This document shows, in pieces, positions 7,624-14,964 of a stretch of DNA of 17,708 nt. The stretch lies in the NCBI GenBank assembly GCA_035515055.1, contig DATJBV010000048.1, positions 1-17,708 of the forward strand. Reading direction: 5' to 3'. Position 1 is the stretch's first letter, and each line of letters starts with the position of its first letter. Origin of the DNA: Pollutimonas sp035515055. Its GTDB lineage: Bacteria; Pseudomonadota; Gammaproteobacteria; Burkholderiales; Burkholderiaceae_B. Below the pieces are notes generated by a model. That model was not told the DNA's origin. It was given only the letters and a program-made list of their open reading frames with translations, and did not search any database. The position numbers were made by a program, and so were the translations under genes.

Positions 7624-8550
7624 CTAAAGCTCCTGGCCCGGGTAAGGGAACAGGTCGGATGGATCGAAGAGCAATTTGGTGCGCGCATCCACTTCGGAAA
7701 CCGGCAAGGCCAGGTCGTCGCACGCGCGCTTGGCCGGCGAATAACGCTGCTCGTAGGATGCCTCGCCCATGGGCTGCGCCCCGCGTTCGTCGATGACGAC
7801 CCATTCCAGCCAGCCCAGGTCGCCGCCGTGTCCAAGTATAAGATGCGCAAGATTCACGGTTTGCCCTTCCACCGGCAACAGCGCATCAAGCCGGTAGCGT
7901 GCCGGCCAATGTGTCTCGCGCCGGCATGCCAGGGCATGGGGGTGGGCCGCGACTTGGAATAATTGCGGTATCAGTTTTTGCAATTGCGCGCCCTTGAGCG
8001 GTTTTTGATTGGCATGACCGAACAATCCCAAGTTGGCGCTGGTGCCATCCGCCAGCAATATGCTGGCATGCTCGATGCCGGATTTGTGGGTGTGGCCGGA
8101 CTCCCAGTCGCACAGGGTGCGATCGGCAAGCCAGGCGGCCACCGTGATATGGCAAGGCAGGCTGGCGAACTGGTGCAGGCCCGCGGCTTCGAGTTCACCC
8201 AACAGGCATCCCGGCTGCACAAACCATTTCGTGCTTCCGGGTTCCAGCCGCTGGCATCCCGCCAGCTCGCGACCGGGTTCCACCCACAACACGGGCTGCC
8301 TGTTAAGCCGCGCCGCATGGGGCACGCCATCCAGCGCCATCATCACGCCGTATTCCTCGCACAATGCGCGCGCCTGCTGAACTTCGCCGGCTTGCCGGGG
8401 AATCAAGCGGGCGCTGCCCACATTGTCCTGCTTGTCGAATTCGAAGAAAGTACCGGTGGCCGTGCGCCGCATCCGCTGGCAGAATGCCTCCCATGGATCT
8501 TTAGACACGCGGCGACCGGTCAGAAATGCTCGGCGAGAACCAGACTCCAT
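7624..8550 (-). CDS. VAO/PCMH-type flavoprotein-like protein (GlcE-like), function unknown
   Basis: The protein has 308 residues and I cannot give it a function. Its layout resembles the FAD-binding half of glycolate oxidase GlcE-type proteins: an N-terminal strand-helix unit (RLIPRQAGEVQQARALCEEYGV, about 48-69, cited here only by position), a pre-loop EPGRELAG (91-98), VQPGCLLGELEAAGL (111-125), GIEHASILLADGT (158-170) and a C-terminal KLLFDPSDLFPYPG (292-305) like the KxxFDPxxxxNPG ending of the family. The usual glycine-rich FAD loop (GGGxS) is DGVPHAAR (74-81) here, so FAD binding may be lost. The N-terminus SRRAFLTG (5-12) resembles a twin-arginine export motif, but no hydrophobic segment follows. 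A strong ribosome site, AGGAAG, precedes the ATG at 8550. It lies about 100 nt upstream of maeB in the same direction and diverges from the aminotransferase gene. Confidence 0.7.
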   Translation of the reverse strand: MESGSRRAFLTGRRVSKDPWEAFCQRMRRTATGTFFEFDKQDNVGSARLIPRQAGEVQQARALCEEYGVMMALDGVPHAARLNRQPVLWVEPGRELAGCQRLEPGSTKWFVQPGCLLGELEAAGLHQFASLPCHITVAAWLADRTLCDWESGHTHKSGIEHASILLADGTSANLGLFGHANQKPLKGAQLQKLIPQLFQVAAHPHALACRRETHWPARYRLDALLPVEGQTVNLAHLILGHGGDLGWLEWVVIDERGAQPMGEASYEQRYSPAKRACDDLALPVSEVDARTKLLFDPSDLFPYPGQEL

Positions 8551-8607
8551 CTTTGCTTCCTTTGAATGAACACGCGCCCTGCCAGGTGGGAGCTACAATC
8601 TTTGCTT
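8549..8607. repeat. 10-bp direct repeat between divergent genes
   Basis: ATCTTTGCTT occurs at 8549-8558 and again at 8598-8607, 49 bp apart, in the 75-bp gap between the flavoprotein-like gene and the aminotransferase gene. The first copy covers the ribosome site and start codon of the minus-strand gene. The second follows a TACAAT -10-like box (8594-8599) that may serve the aminotransferase gene. It may be a pair of regulator sites or chance. Confidence 0.4.
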
Positions 8608-8625
8608 TTGCCTGAGACCCGCCTT

Positions 8626-9783
8626 ATGCCCCGCCTTGCCCAGCGTACTGAACTTGTCATGCCATTCTACGCGGTGGAGTTATTCAAGCAGGCCTGCGCG
8701 CTGAATGCGCAAGGTCACGATATTATCAGCCTGGGAATAGGCGAGCCAGACTTCACTGCGCCACCGCAAGTCGTCGAGACCCTGAATCGCGCCGCTCACG
8801 CCGGCTTAAGCGGCTACACCTCGCCAGCCGGACTCCCCCTCCTGCGCGAGGCGATCGCCCACTATTACGAACAGACATTTTCCGCGCCGGTCGACCCCGA
8901 ACGCATCATCGTCACCGCGGGAGCGTCGGGCGCCCTGCTGCTGGCCGCCATGGCGTTGATCAATCCCGGCGACGAGGTGTTGATGCCGGATCCATCGTAT
9001 CCGGCCAACCAGAACTTCATTACGGCCGCGGGAGGAAAGCCCAAGCTCGTCCCATGCTCCGATGCACAGCGTTTCCAGCTCGATGCGGCGAGCATCCGCG
9101 AGCATTGGGGTCCGGCCACGCGCGGCGTTTTGATCGCGTCGCCCAGCAATCCCACGGGCACCACCATTGCGCGCGAAGACCTCAAGGCCTTGATTACGGA
9201 AGTCAAGCAACGCGGCGGGTTCGTGATCATGGATGAAATCTATCTGGGCCTTTATTACGGCGATCAGCCGCAAAGCGCGCTGGCGCTCGACGACAGCGTC
9301 GTCATCATCAACAGCTTCTCCAAATATTTCCACATGACGGGTTGGCGGCTGGGCTGGCTTATTGCCCCGCCCCACCTGATGCCGGCCATCGAAAAACTCG
9401 CCGCCAGCCTGGCCATCTGCGCGCCCACACTGGCGCAACATGCCGCCATCACGTGTTTTGAACCCGAGGTCATGCGCGTCTACGAAAACCGGCGCCAGTC
9501 GTTCAAGCAGCGCCGGGACTATCTTCTGCCCGAGCTGGAACGCCTTGGATTGCATGTGCCCGTCGTACCCGACGGCGCCTTCTATATTTATGCCGATATC
9601 CGCCAGCACAGCCAGAACAGCGACGATTTCTCGCATCGGCTGCTTTACGAGGCCAGCGTCGCGGCGGTCCCAGGGCGCGATTTCGGTCCGGCCCATGCGT
9701 CGTACAGCATGCGGTTTTCATATGCGACCGGGCTCGACAGACTGCAAGAGGCGGTAAGCCGCATTGAACGCTTTCTTGCCTGA
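8626..9783 (+). CDS. Class I/II pyridoxal-phosphate aminotransferase (aspartate aminotransferase family)
   Basis: From the ATG at 8626 the protein has 385 residues, typical for fold-type I aminotransferases of the aspartate aminotransferase I-gamma kind. They move an amino group between an amino acid and a 2-oxo acid using pyridoxal phosphate. Visible features are LGIGEPDFTAP (36-46), the cofactor-binding SNPTGT (174-179, Asn175), DEIYLGLYYG (203-212, Asp203 and Tyr206), the Schiff-base lysine in SFSKYFHMTGWRLGW (Lys233), and the substrate carboxylate Arg in SMRFSYA (Arg363). An in-frame ATG at 8566 would add 20 residues that do not look like the family and has no ribosome site; the start at 8626 has a weak GAGA. 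Sequence alone does not tell the substrate (aspartate, alanine, aromatic or other). The gene diverges from the flavoprotein-like gene and ends at a strong hairpin. Confidence 0.9.
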   Translation: MPRLAQRTELVMPFYAVELFKQACALNAQGHDIISLGIGEPDFTAPPQVVETLNRAAHAGLSGYTSPAGLPLLREAIAHYYEQTFSAPVDPERIIVTAGASGALLLAAMALINPGDEVLMPDPSYPANQNFITAAGGKPKLVPCSDAQRFQLDAASIREHWGPATRGVLIASPSNPTGTTIAREDLKALITEVKQRGGFVIMDEIYLGLYYGDQPQSALALDDSVVIINSFSKYFHMTGWRLGWLIAPPHLMPAIEKLAASLAICAPTLAQHAAITCFEPEVMRVYENRRQSFKQRRDYLLPELERLGLHVPVVPDGAFYIYADIRQHSQNSDDFSHRLLYEASVAAVPGRDFGPAHASYSMRFSYATGLDRLQEAVSRIERFLA

Positions 9784-9784
9784 C

Positions 9785-9815
9785 GCGTGCGGCGGCCGGG
9801 CGGGTCGCCGCACGC
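9785..9815. terminator. GC-rich hairpin between convergent genes, likely two-way terminator
   Basis: A perfect 10-bp stem (GCGTGCGGCG at 9785-9794 with CGCCGCACGC at 9806-9815) holds an 11-nt loop. It starts 2 nt after the aminotransferase stop and ends 8 nt before the transglycosylase stop. There is no T-run on either side, so it is not a classical intrinsic terminator, but position and stability favour a role in ending or protecting both transcripts. Confidence 0.6.
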
Positions 9816-9822
9816 TACAAAG

Positions 9823-10602
9823 CTAGCGCCCGACCGGGATGCCCGACGCAAGGGCAATGCGTCGCCGTTCGGCCAACACCTTCGCGCCGTACCCGCCATC
9901 GCTGGGGCCGGTTGCTCCGACGTAGCAGGCAAGGCCGCCCTCGACGGTGCCGCGGCGGTTGATGCAATCCAGAAGAATCTGCGAACCTACGCGCATATTG
10001 GCAATGGGATTAAGCGCGGCGATCACGCCGTCATTGAAGACATCGAATTTTTCTTTGTGGACCTTGGTCATGACTTGCATCAGGCCCTGTGCGCCGACAT
10101 GACTTTCGGCATAGGGGTTGTAGCGCGACTCGATCGCGATGACCGCAAGCAGCAGTTGCGGATCCAGTTCCTTTTCTTTCCCGACGATGAAGGCGGTGTG
10201 TATGAGCACCCCGGCCACGCTGTGGGCGATCTTGTATTTTCGCGCAATATAGCTGCGCAACGCCTGGGCCTGGGCCTGGGTGACGCCCGGTATTGTCTGA
10301 CCCGCCTCCGACGACTTCAACGCGTCAGCGAAGTTGGGTTGAGGCCCCGACGAACGGCCGGCGTCCGCCTGGAAATTGGCGTAAATATTATTTTGCATGG
10401 CACCAGGCCGCAGGACCACCACCAACGCAGTGTGGATTTGACGCGCCTGATCGCGCAGCGAAGGCACGAGCATGCCCAGCACCACGGTAACGAGTACCGC
10501 AATACCGAGGTAAACCGCGCAAACATGCGTGAGCTCGCCTAGCGGATACAGGAGACCGCGGGCCGAGCGGCTGACCAGATTGCCGTTACCAATAACCGCC
10601 AT
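9823..10602 (-). CDS. Membrane-anchored lytic transglycosylase, SLT domain
   Basis: From the ATG at 10602 the protein has 259 residues. Lytic transglycosylases cut the glycan strands of peptidoglycan, leaving 1,6-anhydro-muramic ends. One membrane segment (about residues 28-48) follows a short basic N-terminus, placing the rest in the periplasm. A linker of some 80 residues leads to the SLT domain (about 133-250), with the catalytic Glu158 in AIESRYNPYAES, the conserved GAQGLMQVM (170-178), and ACYVGA (225-230). An earlier in-frame ATG at 10656 adds 18 residues; the later start is preferred because AAGGG lies a few nt before it and the basic-then-hydrophobic N-terminus starts there. It diverges from ubiD and converges on the aminotransferase gene. 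Which transglycosylase subfamily it is, or whether it serves a secretion machine, cannot be told from here. Confidence 0.88.
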   Translation of the reverse strand: MAVIGNGNLVSRSARGLLYPLGELTHVCAVYLGIAVLVTVVLGMLVPSLRDQARQIHTALVVVLRPGAMQNNIYANFQADAGRSSGPQPNFADALKSSEAGQTIPGVTQAQAQALRSYIARKYKIAHSVAGVLIHTAFIVGKEKELDPQLLLAVIAIESRYNPYAESHVGAQGLMQVMTKVHKEKFDVFNDGVIAALNPIANMRVGSQILLDCINRRGTVEGGLACYVGATGPSDGGYGAKVLAERRRIALASGIPVGR

Positions 10603-10628
10603 TGCGCCCTTTTTCCAAGGAAATGAAA

Positions 10629-10649
10629 AGTCGATGTTAACCTTCGACT
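10629..10649. promoter_or_regulatory. Inverted repeat in the transglycosylase/ubiD divergent region
   Basis: AGTCGA (10629-10634) and TCGACT (10644-10649) form a perfect 6-bp inverted repeat around a 9-nt centre containing GTTAAC. It lies in the 80-bp gap between the two divergent start codons. It may be an operator; a 6-bp repeat of this kind could also arise by chance. Confidence 0.25.
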
Positions 10650-10682
10650 GATGCACGACTGTAACCTGACCGGCGAGACTTT

Positions 10683-12230
10683 GTGAAATACCGAGACCTG
10701 AGAGACTTTATCGCACAACTTGAGGGCGCGGGCGAACTCAAGCGCGTTAGCACCCCCGTATCGACCGATCTTGAAATGACGGAAATCAGCGATCGGGTGT
10801 TGCGCGCCGAAGGCCCCGCCCTCCTGTTCGAACATCCCATTCATAACGGCGCACCCGCCGCCATGCCTGTGCTGACTAATTTATTCGGCACGCCGCGGCG
10901 CGTCGCGTGGGGCATGGGCGCCGACGACGTTGGCGCGCTTCGCCAAACCGGCGAGCTCCTGGCCTCGCTGCGCGAGCCGGAGCCGCCACGGGGCCTGCGC
11001 GATGCGCTGGCCAAGGTTTCGATGCTCAAGGCGGCGCTATGGGACATGAGCCCCAAAAACGTCAAGGGCGCGGCGTGCCAGGAAATTGTGCTTGAGGGCA
11101 ACGATGTTGATCTGAACAGCATCCCGCTGCAGCGGTGCTGGCCGGGCGATGTAGCCCCCCTGCTGACATGGGGGCTGGTCATTACCCGCGGACCCAATGC
11201 CAAGCGGCAAAACCTCGGCATTTACCGCCAACAACTGATCGGCCGCAACAAACTGATCATGCGTTGGTTGTCCCACCGGGGCGGCGCGCTGGACTTTCGC
11301 GATCATGCCTTGGCCAACCCCGGCGTGCCATTTCCAATTGCCGTCGCGCTGGGAGCCGATCCGGCCACTATCCTGGGCGCGGTCACGCCCGTCCCCGACA
11401 GCTTGTCCGAATACCAGTTTGCGGGCCTACTCAGAGGCTCGCGGACCGAAGTCACCAAGGCGTTGGGCAGCGACCTGTCCGTCCCCGCCTTTGCCGAGAT
11501 CGTGCTCGAAGGACATATATTGCCGTCCTCGGATCCCCGCGCCATCGCCCCCGTTGTCCCCGATGGCGTGAACCCCCCGCCCGCGGGCATCGGCTACGAG
11601 ATGGCGCTGGAAGGCCCCTATGGCGACCATACCGGCTATTACAACGAGAAGGACTGGTTCCCCGTCTTCACGGTCGAGCGCATCACCATGCGGCGCAACC
11701 CCATATATCACAGCACCTATACCGGAAAGCCGCCGGACGAGCCCGCCGTGCTGGGCGTTGCCCTGAATGAAGTGTTCGTCCCGCTACTGAAACGCCAGCT
11801 GCCGGAAATCGTGGATTTCTATCTACCGCCGGAAGGATGCAGCTACCGTCTGGCTGTCGTATCCATACGCAAGCAATATCCCGGTCACGCCAAGCGGGTG
11901 ATGTTCGGCCTATGGAGCGTGCTGCGGCAGTTCATGTACACGAAGTTCATCGTAGTGGTCGATGACGACATCGACCCGCGCAATTGGAAGGAAGTCATTT
12001 GGGCGATGACCACCCGCATGGACCCCGTGCGCGATACCCTGCTGGTGGAAAATACCCCCATCGACTATCTGGACTTCGCTTCTCCGGTCTCCGGCCTGGG
12101 TGGCAAGATGGGCATGGACGCCACCAACAAATGGGAGGGAGAAACGCAACGCGAATGGGGCGTTCCCATCCAGATGGACGCCGCTGTAAAAGCGCGAGTC
12201 GACTCGATTTGGAGCGAGCTAGGCCTTTAA
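10683..12230 (+). CDS. ubiD: UbiD family decarboxylase (4-hydroxy-3-polyprenylbenzoate decarboxylase)
   Basis: The protein has 515 residues, near the roughly 490-500 of E. coli UbiD. UbiD uses prenylated FMN, supplied by UbiX, to remove CO2 from 4-hydroxy-3-polyprenylbenzoate in ubiquinone synthesis. Characteristic stretches are YRDLRDFIAQLEGAGELKRV from residue 3, KRQNLGIYRQQLIGRNK (174-190) followed by MRWLSHRGGALD (193-204), EIVLEGHI (272-279), GPYGDHTGYY (311-320), NPIYHSTYTGKPPDEP (339-354), and GKMGMDATNKW near 474-484. The start is GTG at 10683 with a GCGAGA ribosome site before it; no ATG gives the family N-terminus. The gene is full length with no visible damage. It converges on the yqjK-like gene with 17 nt between stops. 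UbiX is not in the window. The UbiD family is secure; the quinone role is the usual one for this close type. Confidence 0.93.
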   Translation: MKYRDLRDFIAQLEGAGELKRVSTPVSTDLEMTEISDRVLRAEGPALLFEHPIHNGAPAAMPVLTNLFGTPRRVAWGMGADDVGALRQTGELLASLREPEPPRGLRDALAKVSMLKAALWDMSPKNVKGAACQEIVLEGNDVDLNSIPLQRCWPGDVAPLLTWGLVITRGPNAKRQNLGIYRQQLIGRNKLIMRWLSHRGGALDFRDHALANPGVPFPIAVALGADPATILGAVTPVPDSLSEYQFAGLLRGSRTEVTKALGSDLSVPAFAEIVLEGHILPSSDPRAIAPVVPDGVNPPPAGIGYEMALEGPYGDHTGYYNEKDWFPVFTVERITMRRNPIYHSTYTGKPPDEPAVLGVALNEVFVPLLKRQLPEIVDFYLPPEGCSYRLAVVSIRKQYPGHAKRVMFGLWSVLRQFMYTKFIVVVDDDIDPRNWKEVIWAMTTRMDPVRDTLLVENTPIDYLDFASPVSGLGGKMGMDATNKWEGETQREWGVPIQMDAAVKARVDSIWSELGL

Positions 12231-12247
12231 CACCGGATTTGCGCGGA

Positions 12248-12580
12248 CTATTTCTTCATTGCCCGGGCAATTTGCCAGCTTAAGAGCAGGCCTGCGCCGA
12301 TACGCCAAAGCCCTTTCCGCTTGCTGCCCCGGGTAAGCAGCGCGGAGGCGCTGGAGGCAAGCAAAGGGTAGCGGCGCGTCAGGCTGAATGCCTTCAACAG
12401 AAAATCGCTGGGTTTGCTGGACGATAGCCCCGGGAAAAAGCTTTTAAAGACAGCGCGCGGCCTGAGCTCCAGCGCGAGCATATTGACGCTACGCACCACG
12501 TCCTGGCGTTCAATCGCCGCGCGCGAGCGCACGAGTTCGATTTGCAGTTCACGTTCCTTGGCGTTCAGCTTTCTTTTCAT
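12248..12580 (-). CDS. Small basic YqjK-like protein, function unknown
   Basis: This is a 110-residue basic protein. The N-terminal half is helical and charged (RKLNAKERELQIELVRSRAA near 3-22), and the C-terminal half is semi-hydrophobic with GLWRIGAGLLLSWQIARAM (89-107), which could be one amphipathic or membrane helix. Its ATG overlaps the stop of the YqjE-like gene (ATGA), so it is the last gene of a coupled three-gene set. Similarity to YqjK rests mainly on this position and on the size and charge pattern. A perfect 14-bp palindrome at its 3' end (12258-12271) falls inside coding sequence. Confidence 0.65.
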   Translation of the reverse strand: MKRKLNAKERELQIELVRSRAAIERQDVVRSVNMLALELRPRAVFKSFFPGLSSSKPSDFLLKAFSLTRRYPLLASSASALLTRGSKRKGLWRIGAGLLLSWQIARAMKK

Positions 12581-13011
12581 AGCGCGTCCTTGCCGAAGGA
12601 TCCAGACGTCGATGGTCCGGGACTAGACGGCCCGGAGGATGGCTCGCGCAGGCGTTCAAGCAGGGTCAGGTCGCGTCGTAGCTCGTCCACGGTGGCGGCG
12701 AACGGAATAGGGGCAAAAAGCAGCTTGCTTCGTATGCCCAGGAACAAGCCCACACCCAGCAACGCATAGAGCAAGGCCAACAATCCCAGTGCCATGTACC
12801 GTTGCTCGGTCGGCCAAAAATACAAAGCAACGGCAATGGAAAATACCAGGATCGCAAGCGTGAGAAATAAAAGGGCGCCGAAGGCCATCGCCAGCAAGCT
12901 GATGATTTGCGCCTTCTGACCTGACGCCTCGAGGGAAAACAACTCCAGACGTGTACGCGCAATGGACACCAGCGTGCATGCCATTTCGCCAACGGACTGT
13001 CGAAGCGCCAT
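12577..13011 (-). CDS. YqjE-like inner membrane protein (phage holin superfamily 3-6)
   Basis: The protein has 144 residues with two membrane helices (about 36-66 and 73-94) after an N-terminal amphipathic stretch (SVGEMACTLVSIARTRLELF, 6-25). A charged helix follows (VDELRRDLTLLERLRE, 108-123), and the tail is rich in Ser, Pro and Gly. This matches the family labelled phage holin or YqjE. Despite the name these are chromosomal, and nothing here points to a prophage. It lies 45 nt downstream of the DUF883 gene, with AAGGGCGG as ribosome site, and overlaps the next gene by ATGA. The cellular role is unknown; in E. coli the corresponding yqjD product binds ribosomes at the inner membrane in stationary phase. 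Confidence 0.85.
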   Translation of the reverse strand: MALRQSVGEMACTLVSIARTRLELFSLEASGQKAQIISLLAMAFGALLFLTLAILVFSIAVALYFWPTEQRYMALGLLALLYALLGVGLFLGIRSKLLFAPIPFAATVDELRRDLTLLERLREPSSGPSSPGPSTSGSFGKDAL

Positions 13012-13056
13012 AAGACCGCCCTTTTTAGAAGTCAGAGAAAAAGAAGAAGCCCCGGT

Positions 13057-13371
13057 TCAACGGCGGCAGATCAAGGCGCCGATCAGCACGCCAGCCAGCC
13101 CCGCCATGCCGATAGCCTGCCATGGATTGTCGTGCACGTAGTCGTCCGTAATACGGGCTGCCTTGCGGCCACGTTCCAGAACGGCGTCCTGGGTCTGATA
13201 AAGGGCCTCACGCGTACGGCGCAACGAGCGCATGGCGTTCTCGCGCAACTCCGTTGCCTTATCGCCGGTGGCTTCGGCCGCCTCGCGTAGTGACTTCTCC
13301 GCTTCATCGAGGCTGGTTTTCACGTTGTCGATGAATTGCTCTTCGGTTCCGGTGACATTGGTTTTCGCCAT
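13057..13371 (-). CDS. DUF883 (ElaB/YqjD-like) ribosome- and membrane-associated protein
   Basis: The 104-residue protein has the full family layout: a long charged coiled-coil helix (about 10-75), the linker DNPW (81-84), and one C-terminal membrane segment rich in small residues (IGMAGLAGVLIGALIC, 87-102) ending in RR. In E. coli YqjD and ElaB this tail anchors the protein in the inner membrane and the N-terminal part binds ribosomes in stationary phase. The ATG at 13371 has AGGAG 7 nt upstream. It is the first of three genes in the order DUF883, YqjE-like, YqjK-like, the same order as E. coli yqjD-yqjE-yqjK, which supports all three calls. Confidence 0.9.
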   Translation of the reverse strand: MAKTNVTGTEEQFIDNVKTSLDEAEKSLREAAEATGDKATELRENAMRSLRRTREALYQTQDAVLERGRKAARITDDYVHDNPWQAIGMAGLAGVLIGALICRR

Positions 13372-13427
13372 GTTTAGCTCCTGGTCGAATTGGTTGTACT
13401 ACTAAAGGTATAACGCATGTAAGCATA

Positions 13428-14150
13428 CTAACGCAGCTTGGTGACCTCGACGACCGATGTCACGCCGCTTTGCGTGCTTTCTTGTTTCATGACCATATTG
13501 AGGTCTGGGCAGAACCAATCCGTGACAGCAGATGTCATGCCAGGCACCGGCAATACGAGGCCATTGAAGGATGCCTGAGTGGGATCGGTTATCCGGGTGT
13601 AATGGATGGGCCAGCACGATTGCGTGCCCGACGCCGTTTGTATGCTCTGGCGCTCTCCCACCTTCTTTTGTCCGGTATTGATGACAATAGGCTGGGTCTG
13701 CACGGCCTTGTGCCCGACATTGATCTGGAACCGCATGGCCGGGAACGTTTGGCCCACCGATGTGATGGGCTGGCCATACGCGAACAAGCCAAGCATGCGA
13801 AGGTCGAATTTGCCATCAACGGGTTCCCGCGTGCCCTGATCCGTGCGCCGCTCGAAGCTTGCATTGCCGTTCTTGACGGCCATCCAGTAGTCCAACGACG
13901 TCTTTCCGCCCGGCAATCCCGCGAGGCCGAACGTAGCGGTCCCCTGGACACGCGCCTGGCAGGTGTCGGCACCTTCTTTGCGAACTTCAGAGAACGCCAG
14001 ATCGGCACCCAGTTGCATGCCGCCTGAACCGCTAAGCTGCGCTTGCCCGCCTTCGTGCATGAACGGCGCTTCGCAAAGACCCGCAACGGCCGTTCCACTA
14101 AAAAGAGCGAAGGCCGCGGCAACGACCCCGGCATTCCAAGTCAAACGCAT
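13428..14150 (-). CDS. Secreted protein with four cysteines, function unknown
   Basis: I do not recognise this 240-residue protein. The N-terminus is a clear Sec signal peptide: basic residue, hydrophobic core (VVAAAFALFSG), and probable cleavage after TAVA, before Gly24. The mature part is rich in beta-type sequence and has four cysteines (26, 64, 179, 214), enough for two disulfides in the periplasm. The second half (QSCWPIHYTR and DWFCPDLNMVMKQE) resembles the ending of proteins that form a beta-barrel-like shell, as in several DUF3108-type families, but I cannot assign a name. The start at 14150 is preferred because GGGGA lies about 5 nt before it; an ATG two codons earlier (14156) is possible. 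It stands alone between upp and the yqjD-like set. A weak TTGTCA/TACGGT promoter may lie about 70 nt upstream. Confidence 0.75.
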   Translation of the reverse strand: MRLTWNAGVVAAAFALFSGTAVAGLCEAPFMHEGGQAQLSGSGGMQLGADLAFSEVRKEGADTCQARVQGTATFGLAGLPGGKTSLDYWMAVKNGNASFERRTDQGTREPVDGKFDLRMLGLFAYGQPITSVGQTFPAMRFQINVGHKAVQTQPIVINTGQKKVGERQSIQTASGTQSCWPIHYTRITDPTQASFNGLVLPVPGMTSAVTDWFCPDLNMVMKQESTQSGVTSVVEVTKLR

Positions 14151-14259
14151 AAGCATCCCCGATTAGTAGTTTTGATTTCCATCCTACCGTATTTGAAAAG
14201 GCGGACGCTGACAAAACCTAAAGGAATGTAAACAAAAATGCGCTGGCCAGCCAAACAGA

Positions 14260-14898
14260 CTACGCTTCTTTCTGGCGCGTACCGAAGATACGATCACCCG
14301 CATCGCCCAGCCCGGGGATGATATAGCCATGCGCATTAAGGTGGCTATCGATGGACGCGGTATAAATATGCACGTCGGGGTGACGCTTTGCAACCGCCGC
14401 TATGCCCTCCGGTGCCGCCACCAGGACGAGCGCACGCACGTTCACGCATCCGGCGTTCTTCAGCAGATCGATCGTTGCATTCATGGAGCCGCCGGTGGCC
14501 AGCATGGGATCGACGATCAGCGCCAGGCGCTGATCCAACTGGCCCACCAGGCGTTCAAGGTAAGCCTGCGCTTCCAGTGTCTCTTCATTGCGCGCGATTC
14601 CCACCGCGCTGACCTTTGCCCCGGGAACCAGACTCAGGACGCCGTCGAGCATGCCGATGCCCGCGCGTAAAATCGGCACCACGGTGACTTTCTTACCTGC
14701 CAGTTTCTCGACATCGAGCGCGCCGCACCAGCCCTGGATGCTTGCCGGCTCCAGAGGCAAGTCTTTGGTTGCCTCGTAAGTAAGCAAGGCCGCGATTTCC
14801 TGGGACATCTCGCGAAAGTTCTTAGTGCTTAAGTCGGCGCGCCGCATCAACCCCAATTTATGGCGTATGAGGGGATGGCGGATTTCGTGTATGGGCAT
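14260..14898 (-). CDS. upp: Uracil phosphoribosyltransferase
   Basis: From the ATG at 14898 the protein has 212 residues, close to the family's 208. It joins uracil and PRPP to make UMP in the cytosolic salvage pathway. Visible are HPLIRHKLGLMR (8-19), the active-site VPILRAGIGML (74-84), the PRPP-binding loop DPMLATGGS (130-138), and the uracil-binding GYIIPGLGDAGDRIFGT (191-207). A longer reading frame starts at 14961, but its extra 21 residues are unlike the family, and AGGAAG lies at the right distance before 14898. It is 66 nt downstream of dacB in the same direction. A CATAAT box (14953-14958) in that gap could give it its own promoter. Identity is secure. Confidence 0.96.
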   Translation of the reverse strand: MPIHEIRHPLIRHKLGLMRRADLSTKNFREMSQEIAALLTYEATKDLPLEPASIQGWCGALDVEKLAGKKVTVVPILRAGIGMLDGVLSLVPGAKVSAVGIARNEETLEAQAYLERLVGQLDQRLALIVDPMLATGGSMNATIDLLKNAGCVNVRALVLVAAPEGIAAVAKRHPDVHIYTASIDSHLNAHGYIIPGLGDAGDRIFGTRQKEA

Positions 14899-14964
14899 GA
14901 AGCTTCCTGCAAAGTATGAATGACGTAAACGGCCTTTTGCGCCTGTACCCTTATTATGCAACGC

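Noticed and set aside
8521..8550. True twin-arginine export signal on the flavoprotein-like protein
   Set aside because: SRRAFLTG is followed by charged residues and no hydrophobic stretch, so export is not supported.
12258..12271. Perfect 14-bp palindrome ATTGCCCGGGCAAT
   Set aside because: It lies inside the yqjK-like coding sequence, and one such palindrome is about what chance gives in a window of this size.
12577..13011. Prophage remnant suggested by the phage-holin family name
   Set aside because: The neighbours are the yqjD- and yqjK-like genes and no lysis, structural or integrase gene is present; the family is chromosomal.
14234..14251. Possible intrinsic terminator of upp: palindrome GCTGGCCAGC followed by five T on the minus strand
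   Set aside because: The palindrome has no loop and any hairpin has a stem of only about 4 bp with a 2-nt loop, so it is too weak to call.
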